Below are positions 1 to 9,552 of a DNA stretch of 64,000 bases, piece after piece. The DNA is from Betaproteobacteria bacterium (lineage in GTDB: Bacteria; Pseudomonadota; Gammaproteobacteria; Burkholderiales; SG8-39): positions 1-64,000 of the forward strand of contig JADJPT010000002.1 of NCBI GenBank assembly GCA_016713125.1, written 5' to 3'. Each line of letters opens with the position of its first letter. Position 1 is the stretch's first letter. Position numbers and translations under genes: made by a program. The notes beneath the pieces are model-generated. The model did no database searches, was not told where the DNA came from, and saw only the letters and a list, made by a program, of their open reading frames with translations.

Positions 1-396
1 GTTCGGCGTCCAGGAGAAGTCGGCCGGGTAGGTGTCGGTGGTCAGGCGCTCCTCGTAGCCGTGCAGCTGGTCGGCGCCGATGAAATGCATCTTGCCGCAC
101 AGGATGGTGCGGTAGCCCGCGTCGCGCAGGTAATGCGCCATGGTCGGGATCGAGGACGGGAACTCGGCCGCGTTGTCCCAGGCTTCGATCGAGTGCGGCA
201 GGCGCCCGGCCAGCATCGAGGCGCGCGAGGGCGCGCAGATCGGGAAGTTGCAATAGGCGCTCTCGAACACCACGCCCCCGGCGGCCAGGCGGTCAAGGTG
301 CGGGGTCTTGGCGACCTTGTTGCCATAGGCGGGCAGCGCCGGACCGGCCAGCTGGTCGGCCATGATGAACAGGATGTTGGGACGTTTTGCTTGCAT
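1..396 (-). CDS. betC: Choline-sulfatase-type sulfatase, N-terminal part (cut by window edge)
   Basis: The first 132 residues of a type I sulfatase; the rest lies left of the window. The N-terminus has the metal-binding stretch ILFIMADQLAG (Asp14, Gln15) and the sulfatase signature CAPSRASMLAGR, whose Cys54 would be converted to formylglycine. The later motifs GKMHFIGADQLHG and EERLTTDTYPADF are typical of choline-sulfatase BetC, which hydrolyses choline-O-sulfate to choline and sulfate. It follows the Bug receptor gene on the same strand after about 185 non-coding bases. A sulfatase is certain from the motifs; the choline-O-sulfate substrate is inferred from resemblance, since the substrate-binding C-terminus is not visible. 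Confidence 0.78.
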   Translation of the reverse strand, partial: MQAKRPNILFIMADQLAGPALPAYGNKVAKTPHLDRLAAGGVVFESAYCNFPICAPSRASMLAGRLPHSIEAWDNAAEFPSSIPTMAHYLRDAGYRTILCGKMHFIGADQLHGYEERLTTDTYPADFSWTPN

Positions 397-581
397 GGGG
401 GGCGATCCTGGACCGGTGTTGTTGCGGGCGTGCTGCGCATGCCGCATTGTTTCGCTATGTCAGAGTCCGCGTCGTGCCGCCGTCGGCACCAGGGCGCGGG
501 TTCGGCGTCGCGATCGAGTCGCCGCCGCAGCATTCCGGCGCGCCGGCGAATCGAACAGGACGAAGAGGGCGCGCGTGGAGA

Positions 582-1558
582 TCAGTCCGGCTTGATGTTG
601 GCGGACTTCACCACGCCGCTCCATTTCGCGAGGTCGCGCTTCAGGTAGGCGGCGAACTCCGCCGGCGTGCCGGCCGCCGCCGCGGACATGCCGCTCTTTG
701 CGAGCGTCGCCTTGACGTCTTCCATCGCGAGTACCTTGCCGATCTCGGCCGCCAGTCGCTCGGGCACGGCGGGCGGCGTGCCGCGCGGGGCGAGGAATCC
801 CAGCCACTGGTCGGCTTCGAAGTTCGGCACGCCGGCTTCGGCCATGGTCGGGAGCTCCGCGGCGAATCCGGTGCGCTGCGCGCTGGTGATCGCCAGCGGG
901 CGGACCTTGGCGCCACGCATCTGCGGCAGCGCCACGGCGGCGTTGGCGAAGTGGAAATCCACCCGGCCGGCGATCTGGTCGGCCATGGCCGGCGGCGCGC
1001 CCTTGTAGGGCACATGCACGATGTCCAGGTTGAGCATCGACTTCAGCAATTCGCCGGAGAGGTGCGCGGGCGTGCCGTTGCAGGCTGAAGCATAGGTCAG
1101 CTTGCCGGGCTTCGAGCGCGCCAGGGCGATCAGTTCCTTCACGCTGGACACGCCCAGGCCCGGATGCACCACGAGTATCGAAGGCGCGTGGCGATCGCGG
1201 CGACGGGCACGAAGTCGCGGGTCACATCGAAGGGCAGCTTCTGTTGCAGCGCGGCGTTCATGTTGAGCGCGCTGGTGGTGAGCGCCAGCGTGTAGCCGTC
1301 GGCGGGTGACTTGGCAACCAGGTCGGCGCCGATCACGCCGCCTGCGCCGGGTTTGTTCTCGATGACCATGGGCTGGCGCAGTGCGGCCTGCATCTTCTCG
1401 CCGACGACGCGTGCCGCCACGTCGACCAGTCCGCCCGGCGGCCAGGGCACGACGACGCGAATCGGTTTGGCGGGGTAGTCCTGGGCGTGCAGTGCAAGCG
1501 GAAGGGCGGCGGCCAGGCCGGCGGCCAGTGCGCAGAGCGCGTTGCGGGTTCGTTTCAT
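582..1558 (-). CDS. Bug-family tripartite tricarboxylate transporter substrate-binding protein (frameshifted)
   Basis: Periplasmic solute receptor of the TTT/Bug type. A signal peptide (residues 1-25, ending LALHA) precedes the family N-terminus YPAKPIRVVVPWPPGG and the motif ENKPGAGGVIGADLVA. The frame breaks near 1183-1190: IAT reads into RLRYSW, whereas one extra base would give IATAPSILVVHPGLG and join the remaining 195 residues, which end normally (SANIKPD). No membrane TctA/TctB partners are in the window, as is usual for orphan Bug receptors. It sits between the enolase-superfamily gene and the sulfatase and probably binds an organic acid or related catabolic substrate; the ligand is unknown. 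Confidence 0.85.
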
Positions 1559-1696
1559 GGTTTGTCTCCTGTCCTTGGCTTTATGGTTGATTCATTCACG
1601 TTGTGGCCGTGATCGTCCGGCGAATCGATGGTGTCGGCGCGCTGCTGGTCGGTCATGACCGGGATGTTGTCGGGCTGCACCCCCAGGGCAGGTCCT

Positions 1697-2815
1697 TCAG
1701 AGGTTGACCGCGAACTCGCGCAGCGCGGCGAGGTCGGGTTCGACGCCCAGCCCGGGCAGCGCGCCGAGGTCGGCGCGTCCGTCGACGACGTCGTTCAGGG
1801 TTCCGCAGGTCAGCGAGCGCAGGGGATTGGGGTTGGCGTCGACTTCCAGCATGCCGTCACCGCCCACCGCGGCCAGCAGGTGGCCGGAGGCGAGCAGGCC
1901 GATGCCGGCGCCCAGGTAGTGCGGGCAGTAGCGTGCCGCGGCGGCGATGATCTTCCTCGCCACCGGCAGGCAGCCGGTGAATCCGCCCCACTTGGCCATG
2001 TCGGGTTGCACCACCCCCAGGCAATGCGCTTCCAGCGCCTCGCCGAAGGCGGTGAATCCTGCCATATTTTCACCAGCCGCAAGCACTGGAGCGGACTTCC
2101 GGGCCAATTGCTGCCATTCGCTCCAGGGCCGGTTGGCCCGCAGCGGCTCCTCCAGCCAGGCCAGGCCGAAGTCCGCGAGGGGCTTGACCATCTGCATGGC
2201 GGTGGCCAGGTCCCAGGCCTGGTTGGCGTCGACCATCAGCGCGCAGTCGCCGACCGTTTCGCGCAGGGCGCGCAGGTTGGCCAGGTCGCGCTCGGCGCCG
2301 AAGCCGATCTTCAGCTTGAAGGCGCGGTAGCCCTCCGCATGGCGCAGCGCGGCGAGCTTCTCCGGCTGCGTGGGGTTCAGGCCGCTGGCGTAGACGGGCA
2401 GCGAGGCGCTGTTGCCGCCCAGCAGTTTCCACAGTGGCTGGCCGAGCCTGCGCGCGTGCAGGTCCCAGAGCGCGATGTCGATGCCGGCGATGCATTGCGC
2501 GATCGGTCCCGGTTCGGACGACTGGATGGCCAGCACTTCGGTCTGTGCCGTGAGTTCCAGGAAGGCGGCCTCGGGGGAGGCGTAGCTGCGGCCCTGGAGG
2601 AGCGGGGCGAACACCGACTGCGCCAGGCGCGCGCGGTGCTCGGCGCCTACGGTTGGGAAGTTGCACCAGATCTCGCCCCAGCCGCTGGCGCCGTCGCGGT
2701 CGGTGACGCGCACGAACACCGCGGGCCGGTCGCGCATCAGGCCGAACGAGGTCTGCACCGGCGTGTCGATGGGCGCGCGGTAGACGAAGGTTTCGAGTTT
2801 CGCGATGTCGAGCAT
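1697..2815 (-). CDS. Mandelate racemase/muconate lactonizing enzyme family protein
   Basis: Enolase-superfamily enzyme of 372 residues, the normal length. The barrel carries the expected catalytic set: FKLKIG (Lys167 and Lys169), VDANQAW (Asp196), WLEEP (Glu222/223), AAGEN (Glu249), the PDMAKWGG motif (Asp272, Lys275) and CPHYLGAG (His299). Members abstract a proton alpha to a carboxylate to racemise, dehydrate or cycloisomerise acids or sugar acids. The start overlaps the stop of the upstream GntR gene by one base (TGATG), so the two are likely translationally coupled. The exact substrate cannot be read from sequence; the context suggests a catabolic organic acid. Confidence 0.88.
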   Translation of the reverse strand: MLDIAKLETFVYRAPIDTPVQTSFGLMRDRPAVFVRVTDRDGASGWGEIWCNFPTVGAEHRARLAQSVFAPLLQGRSYASPEAAFLELTAQTEVLAIQSSEPGPIAQCIAGIDIALWDLHARRLGQPLWKLLGGNSASLPVYASGLNPTQPEKLAALRHAEGYRAFKLKIGFGAERDLANLRALRETVGDCALMVDANQAWDLATAMQMVKPLADFGLAWLEEPLRANRPWSEWQQLARKSAPVLAAGENMAGFTAFGEALEAHCLGVVQPDMAKWGGFTGCLPVARKIIAAAARYCPHYLGAGIGLLASGHLLAAVGGDGMLEVDANPNPLRSLTCGTLNDVVDGRADLGALPGLGVEPDLAALREFAVNL

Positions 2816-3573
2816 CAGGGTTTGAGGTCCATTTCGAAGTGGATGTAGTCGCCGCGGTAAGTGACCTCGCCCAGGTACAGCACCGTGCCGTCGGCGGCGG
2901 TGCAGACGCGGCGCACTTCGGCCACCGGGGCGTTGACGGCGATGTCCAGATGGCGCGCGACCTCGACATCGGCCGTGGAGATGGCCAGACTCTGCCGTGC
3001 GCGGGCGATCTTCACCTTCGGCAGTTCCAGCAGCACCGGCACCACGGTCTCGCGCCTGAAGCGGGCCGGGGCCATGCGGAACACGCGCTCGTCGAGGTAG
3101 ATGGAGATCACGCAGTAGGCCTCGCCGTCGCGCGAATGCACGCGGCGCATGAAGTGGTAGCGCGGCGCCGGGGTGCCGTCCTCGGCCCGCAGCGCGGGCT
3201 GTGCCGAGGCCTCCTCGATCAGCGTCAGCTTGGGCTTGTCGTCGCGGTAGACGTCGGCCAGGTCGTGCAGCGAGGTTTCCAGGCGCAGTTGCCGCTCGCG
3301 CCCGGGCAGCGCGGTGACGAAGGTGCCGCGGCCGCGCTGCGGCGAAACCAGGCCTTCGCGCGCCAGCAGGTCGACCGCCTGGCGCACGGTGACGCGCGCC
3401 ACGCCGAACTCGGCGACCAGCGCCTCGAGCGAGGGCAGGGTCTCGCCCTGTTTCCAGACGCCGCGCGCGATGCGTTGCCGCAGCAGCTCGGCGAGCTGCG
3501 CGTAGCGCGGAACGGGGCTGTCGCGAAACAGTGCGTGCATGGCTGGTTTACGGGATTGTGCTAAACGTTCCAT
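2815..3573 (-). CDS. GntR-family (HutC/FadR-like) transcriptional regulator
   Basis: An N-terminal GntR winged helix (about residues 23-95: RYAQLAELLRQRIARG, then LVAEFGVARVTVRQAVDLL) is followed by a UTRA-like effector domain. It is first in the minus-strand set and diverges from the ABC importer, so it probably controls both directions in response to the imported compound. The start is uncertain: ATG at 3573 gives 252 residues, while an in-frame ATG at 3540 gives MHALFRDSPVPRYAQL, closer to usual family length. Neither has a good ribosome-binding site. The 77-base divergent spacer to the permease contains AT-rich sequence (TTTATAGTACC) suited to promoters. Confidence 0.88.
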   Translation of the reverse strand: MERLAQSRKPAMHALFRDSPVPRYAQLAELLRQRIARGVWKQGETLPSLEALVAEFGVARVTVRQAVDLLAREGLVSPQRGRGTFVTALPGRERQLRLETSLHDLADVYRDDKPKLTLIEEASAQPALRAEDGTPAPRYHFMRRVHSRDGEAYCVISIYLDERVFRMAPARFRRETVVPVLLELPKVKIARARQSLAISTADVEVARHLDIAVNAPVAEVRRVCTAADGTVLYLGEVTYRGDYIHFEMDLKP

Positions 3574-3649
3574 TTATAGTACCTTTCGGCGGTCGCGCCT
3601 ACAACAAGCACGAACAGCGACGCCGATTCCGCAGACAAGGAGCACGTTC

Positions 3650-4405
3650 TTGCGCCGCACCGCACTGATACTCGCCCCCTGGGTGCTGATGGTGATGATC
3701 TGGTATGCCGTCGCGCTCTCGGGCCTGGTGAACGCCTCGCTGATGCCGACCCCGCACCAGGTGGCGGCGCGTTTCTGGGAGCTGGCCAACGGCGGACGCC
3801 TGCCGCGCGACATCTGGATGTCCACGCAGCGCGTGTTCCTCGGCGTGGCGCTGGGCATCGCGCTGGCGGTGCCGGTTGGCTTTTTGCTGGGCTGGTACCA
3901 GGGGCTGCGCAGCTTCGTCGATCCGGTGATCAACTTCTTCCGCGCCCTGCCGCCGATCGCGCTGATCCCGCTGGTGGTGGTGTACTTCGGCATCGGCGAG
4001 CCGGCCAAGGTGATCATCCTGTTCTACGCCTCGTTCTTCGCCGGCGTGATCGTGATGTACGAGGGCATCGCCCAGATCAGCCCGATCTTCGTGCGCGTGG
4101 CGCGCACGCTGGGCGCCAGCGACCTGGAGATCTTCCGCAAGGTCATCGTGCCGCTCACCGTGCCGCACATCCTGACCGCGCTGCGCGTCGCCCTGGGGGT
4201 GGCCTGGGCCACGCTGGTGGCCTCCGAGCTGATCGCCGCGCAGCAGGGCCTGGGCGCGCTGATCCAGAACGCCGGCTCCTTCTTCCAGCTCGACATCATC
4301 TACGTGGGCATCATCTGCATCGGCTTCATCGCGCTGTCCATGGACCTCGCGCTGCGCGCCGCCAGTCGCCGGCTGGTGGCCTGGCAGGACAGGATCGGTT
4401 CATGA
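3650..4405 (+). CDS. ABC transporter permease, NitT/TauT (SsuC-like) type
   Basis: Inner-membrane permease of about 251 residues with several hydrophobic helices and the BPD_transp_1 EAA-type loop (RVARTLGASDLEIFRKVIVP). The TTG at 3650 is preferred because AAGGAG lies 7 bases upstream (3637-3642) and because longer versions would overlap the divergent GntR gene. The stop overlaps the start of the ATPase gene (ATGA). With the next two genes it forms an importer of the sulfonate/nitrate/taurine class; this family also carries aromatic and other small anions, so the substrate stays open. Confidence 0.9.
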   Translation: MRRTALILAPWVLMVMIWYAVALSGLVNASLMPTPHQVAARFWELANGGRLPRDIWMSTQRVFLGVALGIALAVPVGFLLGWYQGLRSFVDPVINFFRALPPIALIPLVVVYFGIGEPAKVIILFYASFFAGVIVMYEGIAQISPIFVRVARTLGASDLEIFRKVIVPLTVPHILTALRVALGVAWATLVASELIAAQQGLGALIQNAGSFFQLDIIYVGIICIGFIALSMDLALRAASRRLVAWQDRIGS

Positions 4406-5223
4406 GCGCCCCGGCCTGCGAGACGCCGCGCATCGTCTTCTACCGCGTTTCGGTCGAGTTCGACACCGCGCACGGCCCGTTGCGCGTGGTCGAGGACGTG
4501 TCCTTTTCGGTCCGCGACCGCGAGTTCGTCGCGATCATCGGACCCTCCGGCTGCGGCAAGACCACCATGATGAACATCGTCGCCGGCTTCGTGCAGCCGA
4601 CCGGCGGCAGCGTCACGCTGGACGGCAGGCCGGTGGGCGGGCCGGGCCCGGAGCGCGGCGTGATCTTCCAGGAGTACGGGGTGTTCCCCTGGCTCACGGT
4701 GGAGCAGAACATCGCCTTCGGACTGAACCTCGCCGCCAACCGCCTGCCCGCGGCCGAGAAGGCGCAGATCGTGCAGCGCTACATGGGACTGATGGGTCTG
4801 GGCGATTTCGCCAAGGCCTATCCCAAGCACCTGTCCGGCGGCATGCGCCAGCGCCTGGCGATCGCGCGCGCCTACGCCGTGAAGCCGCAGTTCCTGCTGA
4901 TGGACGAGCCGTTCGGCGCGCTGGATGCGCAGACGCGCTCGAACATGCAGGACCTGCTGCTCGAGGTGCTGGCGGCCGAGGGCAAGACGGTGATGCTGAT
5001 CACGCATTCGGTCGAGGAGGCCATTTACCTGTCCTCGAAGATCATCGTGGTGACGGCGCGACCTTCGCGCATCCGCGAGGTGATCGATGTGCCGTTCGCC
5101 TATCCGCGCGACGAAGGCCTGCATGAGCGCGCCGAGTTCGGCGAACTGCGCTCGCACATCCGCGATCTGGTCATGAAAGAGTACGCAGCGCAACAGAGGC
5201 AAACAGCCCGCAACCTTGAGTGA
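4402..5223 (+). CDS. ABC transporter ATP-binding protein, NitT/TauT (SsuB-like) type
   Basis: Cytoplasmic ATPase of 273 residues with Walker A GPSGCGKTT, the Q-loop region FQEYGVFPWLT, signature LSGGMRQRLAIARA, Walker B FLLMDEPFGALD and switch histidine LITHSVEEA. These are the features of SsuB/TauB-type subunits that power import with the permease encoded just upstream (4-base overlap) and the receptor encoded 15 bases downstream. Confidence 0.92.
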   Translation: MSAPACETPRIVFYRVSVEFDTAHGPLRVVEDVSFSVRDREFVAIIGPSGCGKTTMMNIVAGFVQPTGGSVTLDGRPVGGPGPERGVIFQEYGVFPWLTVEQNIAFGLNLAANRLPAAEKAQIVQRYMGLMGLGDFAKAYPKHLSGGMRQRLAIARAYAVKPQFLLMDEPFGALDAQTRSNMQDLLLEVLAAEGKTVMLITHSVEEAIYLSSKIIVVTARPSRIREVIDVPFAYPRDEGLHERAEFGELRSHIRDLVMKEYAAQQRQTARNLE

Positions 5224-5238
5224 GACGGAGGAGACGAA

Positions 5239-6257
5239 ATGAGCACGCAACAGAAGGGCATCAACCGCAGGAAGTTCCTGAAGGGCGCCGGTGCGGCCAC
5301 CGGCCTGGCGATCACCGGCTTCCCGGCCATCGCGCAGCAACGCACCAAGCTGCGCGTGGGCTACGTCAACACGCTCGCGGTGAACGGGCAGATCTGGACC
5401 GGCATGCACCGCGGCCACTGGGCGAAGGAGAACCTGGAGCTCGAGACCACCATGTTCAGCACCGGGCTGGAACTGTTCAACGCCATGATCGGCGGCAGCC
5501 TGACATGCTTTCGACCGGTGCGGTGCTGTCGAACTTTCCGGCGCGCGGCCAGGGCAAGGTGTTCCTGCTGAACAACGTCGAGTTCGCCACGGCGCAACTC
5601 TGGGTGCGCGAGGACATGGGCATCAAGTCCTGGGCCGACCTGAAGGGCAAGAAAATCTCGACCACGGCCGGCACCACGGCGCACGTGTTCCTCGACACGG
5701 CGCTGCGCGCCAACAACATCGACCCGGCCAAGGACATCGAGCTGGTGAACCAGGGCATGCCGACGGCGGTGACCTCGTTCATCTCGGGCGCCGTTCCTGC
5801 GGTGGCGCTGTGGGTGCCGTTCAACATCACGGTGCGGCAGAAGGTCCCGGGCGCGAAGATGCTGGTCGATGCCTCGGCCTACTTTCCGAAGGCCGCGATC
5901 GTCGGCGGCTGGGCGGCGCGCAGCGACTATTACGAGAAGAACCGCGAGGTCTGCGCACGCCTGGTGCGCGGCTGGGCCGCTTCGAACGACGATCTGATGA
6001 AGAACTCCGCCGAGATCCTGCCGGTGATTCAGAAGAACAACTATCCGCAGGTGCCGCTGGGCGATCTGCAGGAGCAGTTCAAGGCCTCGCGCTACTACTC
6101 CTCGGCCGAGTGGCGGAAACTGTATGCCGACGGCACGGCCACGCGCTGGCAGCAGCAGGTGACGGACTTCTTCGTGCGCTTCGGCAACATCGCCAATCCG
6201 GTGCCGGCCTCGACCTACTTCGATGCCAAGCTGTACATGGACACGGTGAAGGGCTGA
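5239..6257 (+). CDS. ABC transporter substrate-binding protein, NitT/TauT type (frameshifted)
   Basis: Periplasmic receptor for the importer. The N-terminus has a twin-arginine motif (NRRKFLKGAGAATGLAITG), pointing to Tat export, and the start follows GGAGGAG. The frame breaks just after 5502: the sequence reads IGGSLTCFRPV, while one restored base gives IGGSLDMLSTGAVLSNF and continues to 6257 (about 339 residues in all). The second part contains the family pattern WADLKGKKISTTAG and ends TYFDAKLYMDTVKG. The break is probably a sequencing indel because both halves keep strong family character. Confidence 0.85.
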
Positions 6258-6261
6258 GCGC

Positions 6262-7843
6262 ATGAAAGACGGGCCGGGACTGGGACTACCTCATCGTCGG
6301 TGCCGGTTCGGCCGGCTGCGTGCTCGCCAACCGGCTGTCGGCGGCCGGCCATCGCGTGCTGCTGCTGGAGACGGGCGGGTCGGATCGCAATTTCTGGATC
6401 CACCTGCCGGTCGGCTACTTCAAGACCATCTACGACGCGCGTTTCTCGCGCCTGTTCGACACCGAGCCGCAGCCGTCCAGCGGCTCGCGCAATATCCTAT
6501 GGCCGCGTGGCCGCGTGCTGGGCGGTTCCTCGTCGATCAACGGCCTGATCTACATACGCGGCCAGCACGCCGATTACGATGACTGGGCGGCGGCCGGTGC
6601 GACCGGCTGGGACTACCGCTCGGTGCTGCCGTATTTCAAGAGCACGGAAAACTACGCCGGCGGGGAGAGCGAGTACCACGGCGCCTCGGGCGAACTGGGC
6701 GTCTCGGACCTGCGCAACGACCACCCGTATTGCGCCGCCTGGGTCGAGGCGGGCACGCAGTTCGGCCTGCCGTTCAACGCCGATTTCAATGCCGCCACCG
6801 AGTACGGCGTCGGTGCCTACCAGCTGTCGATCAAGGACGGCTGGCGCTCGAGCTCGGCGCGGGCCTTCCTGCGTCCGGCCATGCGCCGCGAGAACCTGGC
6901 GGTGCTGACCGGGGCGCATGTCTCGCGTGTGCTTTTCGAAGGGACGCGCGCTGTCGGTGTGGAGTGGCGCGAAGGCGGGACGTTGCGCCAGGCGCGCGCC
7001 AGCCGCGAAGTGATCCTGTCGGCGGGCGCCATCCAGTCCCCGCAGATCCTGCAGTTGTCGGGCGTGGGGCCGGCGGCGCTGCTGCGCGAGCACGGCATCG
7101 CCGTGGTGGCCGATGCCCCGCAAGTCGGCGAGAACCTGCAGGACCACTACCAAGCGCGCACCATCGTGCGGCTGAAAAAGCCCCTGTCGCTGAATGACGA
7201 TGTGCGCAACCCTCTCAAGCTTGCGCAGATGGGCCTGCAATGGCTGCTCGCCAACCGCGGTCCGCTGACCGTGGGCGCCGGACAGGTGGGCGGCTTCGCC
7301 AAGACCCGGCACGCCGGGGACGGTCGCGCCGACATGCAGTTCAACGTCATGCCCCTGTCGGTGGACAAGCCGGGGGACCCGCTGCACGACTACTCGGGAT
7401 TCACGGCCTCGGCCTGCCAGTGCCGTCCGCTGTCGCGCGGCCGGCTGCGCATACGGTCGAGCGATCCGCTCGCCGCGCCGCGCATCGAGCCCAACTACCT
7501 GGTCGAGGAGCATGACCGCAAGGTGCTGGTTGCCGGCCTGGAGATGTTGCGCGAGATCTACCGTCAGCCGGCATTTCGCGATCTGTGGGACGCCGAAGTG
7601 CTGCCCGGCGACGACGGGCTGCTGGAGTTCGCTCGCACCAAGGGCGGCACGGTGTTCCATCCGACCAGCACCTGCCGCATGGGCGGGGATGCCGGCGCGG
7701 TGGTCGACCCGCAGCTGCGCGTGCGCGGCGTCGAAGGCCTGCGCGTGATCGACGCTTCGGTCATGCCTTCGGTGATTTCCGCCAACACCAATGCCGCGAC
7801 CATCATGATCGGGGAAAAAGGAGCGGCACTGCTGCAAGTCTGA
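6262..7843 (+). CDS. GMC-family FAD-dependent oxidoreductase (choline dehydrogenase-like; frameshift at N-terminus)
   Basis: Glucose-methanol-choline flavoprotein of about 527 residues. The FAD Rossmann motif DWDYLIVGAGSAGC is present but out of frame with the only sensible start (ATG 6262). Removing one G from the GGG near 6276-6278 gives MKDGPDWDYLIVG, so a one-base insertion is likely. Other GMC signatures are intact: WPRGRVLGGSSSING and the C-terminal FHPTSTCRMGG (catalytic His) and SANTNAATIMIGEKGA. It oxidises an alcohol, passing electrons to a quinone or similar acceptor. It follows the ABC importer closely and probably acts on the imported compound. The choline-sulfatase-like gene nearby makes a choline-type substrate conceivable, but that is speculation. 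Confidence 0.87.
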
Positions 7844-7860
7844 CGGGCTAGAATGGGCCC

Positions 7861-9513
7861 ATGCAGTTCTTCGACCTGCAAAAGTTTCGTTCCCTCGCGT
7901 TCCGGCGCGATCCGGAGCCCGATCATCCCCTGCTGGACGAGGCGGCAGCCCGCATGGTCTTCGCCGACCTGCCGCCGGGCGATGCGCCGGCCGGCCTGGC
8001 CGAGGTGACCCATTGGGTCACCACCATGAACCAGACCGAGTCCTTCACCCCCGGGCGCCGCGCCCGCGTGCTGATGGAACTCGACGACCCGGCGCGCGGT
8101 CTGTGGCACAGCCTGGGCGATGCCTTCCTCAAGCCTGACGGGCGACCGGCGGTCGGGCGGGACGGAAACATCGCCATCCTGCAGGCCCTGCTCGACAGCG
8201 CCACCGAGTTTGCGCATGGCTACGCCTTGTGCCTGGCGGGCGAACCGCCCTCGCGCTGGGTGCAGCGCAACTATGCGCAACTCGCGTTGCGCCGCATGCG
8301 CTGGCTGGGACGCCGGCTGATCCTGGCCAACATGCTGCACCTGCCGCTGGTCGACGAACTCTGGGAAGCGGCGCACTGGCTGCTGCACGAGGCCGAGGGC
8401 CGGCAGGCCGATCGCACCGTGCTGCCGGTGTTCACGGGCGATACGCACCCCAGTTCCGTGAAGCTCGAATACGTGCGCCTGCTGATGGTCGAGATCGCCA
8501 ACCCGGACGCCATGCTGGGCCGCGAGGTGGAACTGGTGTATCGCATCACGCAGCGGCTCGCGCCGGCCGCCAAGCTCGAGCCGGAGGCGCTGCCCAACGC
8601 GCTCTACGCGGTACCGCCGACTGGTGCGCGGCGACCCGGCCTGGTGCGTCGCCGTAAGAGCTGGCCCGAGGGCACGCTGTATCTGGATACCAGCAACTGC
8701 CTGCAGCGCCTGCGCGCGATGATGGAGCGCGACATGGGCGCCGATTCCACCCAGCCGGACACCTTGTTCGGGGATGAATACACCCTGGGCGAGCGTCAGG
8801 CGATGCTCGAACGCCTGATGGGATTGTGGGGCCTGGACCCGCCGCAGCGCCGAACGCCGCGCGTGCGCCTGCAGGCTGACGCCCAGGTGCTGGGCGGCCT
8901 GCAATCGGTGCTGGCGAACCTGCCGGTGTTCGACCAGGGCGGCTGGACCGGCAGCAAGGCGGAGACGACCGGCAGCCTGCGCATACAACTCGACCACAGC
9001 GGCAAGCTGCTGCGGGAGAAGTCCAACGCCGCGGCGATTCGGCGGGCTCCGGCACGCGTCGTGGACGTGAGCGACAGCGGCCTGGGCCTGGCGCTGCGTC
9101 GTTCGGATGCGGTCTGGGCCATGCTGGACGTCCTCCTGGCGGTGCGCCTGGACGACAGCGAGGACTGGATCGTCGGCGTGATCCGCCGCATCACCGCCGA
9201 GCAGGGGGAACTGCGCCTGGGTGTGCAGGTGCTGGCGCGCAATCCGCAGGTGCTCTGGTACAAGATGGAGAAGGTGGGCAGCAGCCTGTGGGAACTGGAG
9301 GCGACGCGCGACCGCGCCTTCCTCGAGCATTTCCAGCGCGGCATCCTGCTGAACAGCGACGGCCAGGGCGTCGATGCCTTGCGCGCCGGCGATCTGCTGG
9401 TCGGCCCCGGGCTGGCCAGTCCGGGCGCGCCCCTGGATGTGCCGCTGGCCAAGGCGGTGACGCGCCTGCGGGTTCTCGCCGTGCGTGAAGCCGGCGAGGA
9501 CTCCATCGCGTGA
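7861..9513 (+). CDS. Uncharacterised 550-residue protein with a PilZ-like C-terminal region
   Basis: I do not recognise the long N-terminal part (residues 1 to about 380), which has a helical, charged character with no signal peptide or membrane segment. Around residues 390-415 the stretch RRAPARVVDVSDSGLGLALR resembles the start of a PilZ domain (Arg-rich segment, then D-x-S-x-x-G), suggesting possible cyclic-di-GMP binding. The ATG at 7861 lies 17 bases after the GMC gene. A cytoplasmic signalling or adaptor role is inferred from the PilZ resemblance only. Confidence 0.75.
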   Translation: MQFFDLQKFRSLAFRRDPEPDHPLLDEAAARMVFADLPPGDAPAGLAEVTHWVTTMNQTESFTPGRRARVLMELDDPARGLWHSLGDAFLKPDGRPAVGRDGNIAILQALLDSATEFAHGYALCLAGEPPSRWVQRNYAQLALRRMRWLGRRLILANMLHLPLVDELWEAAHWLLHEAEGRQADRTVLPVFTGDTHPSSVKLEYVRLLMVEIANPDAMLGREVELVYRITQRLAPAAKLEPEALPNALYAVPPTGARRPGLVRRRKSWPEGTLYLDTSNCLQRLRAMMERDMGADSTQPDTLFGDEYTLGERQAMLERLMGLWGLDPPQRRTPRVRLQADAQVLGGLQSVLANLPVFDQGGWTGSKAETTGSLRIQLDHSGKLLREKSNAAAIRRAPARVVDVSDSGLGLALRRSDAVWAMLDVLLAVRLDDSEDWIVGVIRRITAEQGELRLGVQVLARNPQVLWYKMEKVGSSLWELEATRDRAFLEHFQRGILLNSDGQGVDALRAGDLLVGPGLASPGAPLDVPLAKAVTRLRVLAVREAGEDSIA

Positions 9514-9552
9514 GCTTCGAGGCCCAGGCCCCGATCCGGCGAAGCCCGCGCC

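Noticed and set aside
1555..1656. A 33-codon minus-strand ORF whose stop overlaps the Bug receptor start (ATGA).
   Set aside because: It begins mid-spacer without a ribosome-binding site and its codon use changes along its length; probably chance or a remnant. Not listed as a gene.
1..7843. A complete choline-to-betaine (betIBA) pathway.
   Set aside because: No betaine aldehyde dehydrogenase or BetI regulator is present; only a sulfatase and a generic GMC oxidase resemble parts of it.
7564..9330. A 588-codon minus-strand open frame opposite the GMC and PilZ-like genes.
   Set aside because: Composition is rich in Arg, His and Gln, typical of GC-rich antisense reading, and no motif is recognisable. 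The plus-strand GMC gene is certain.
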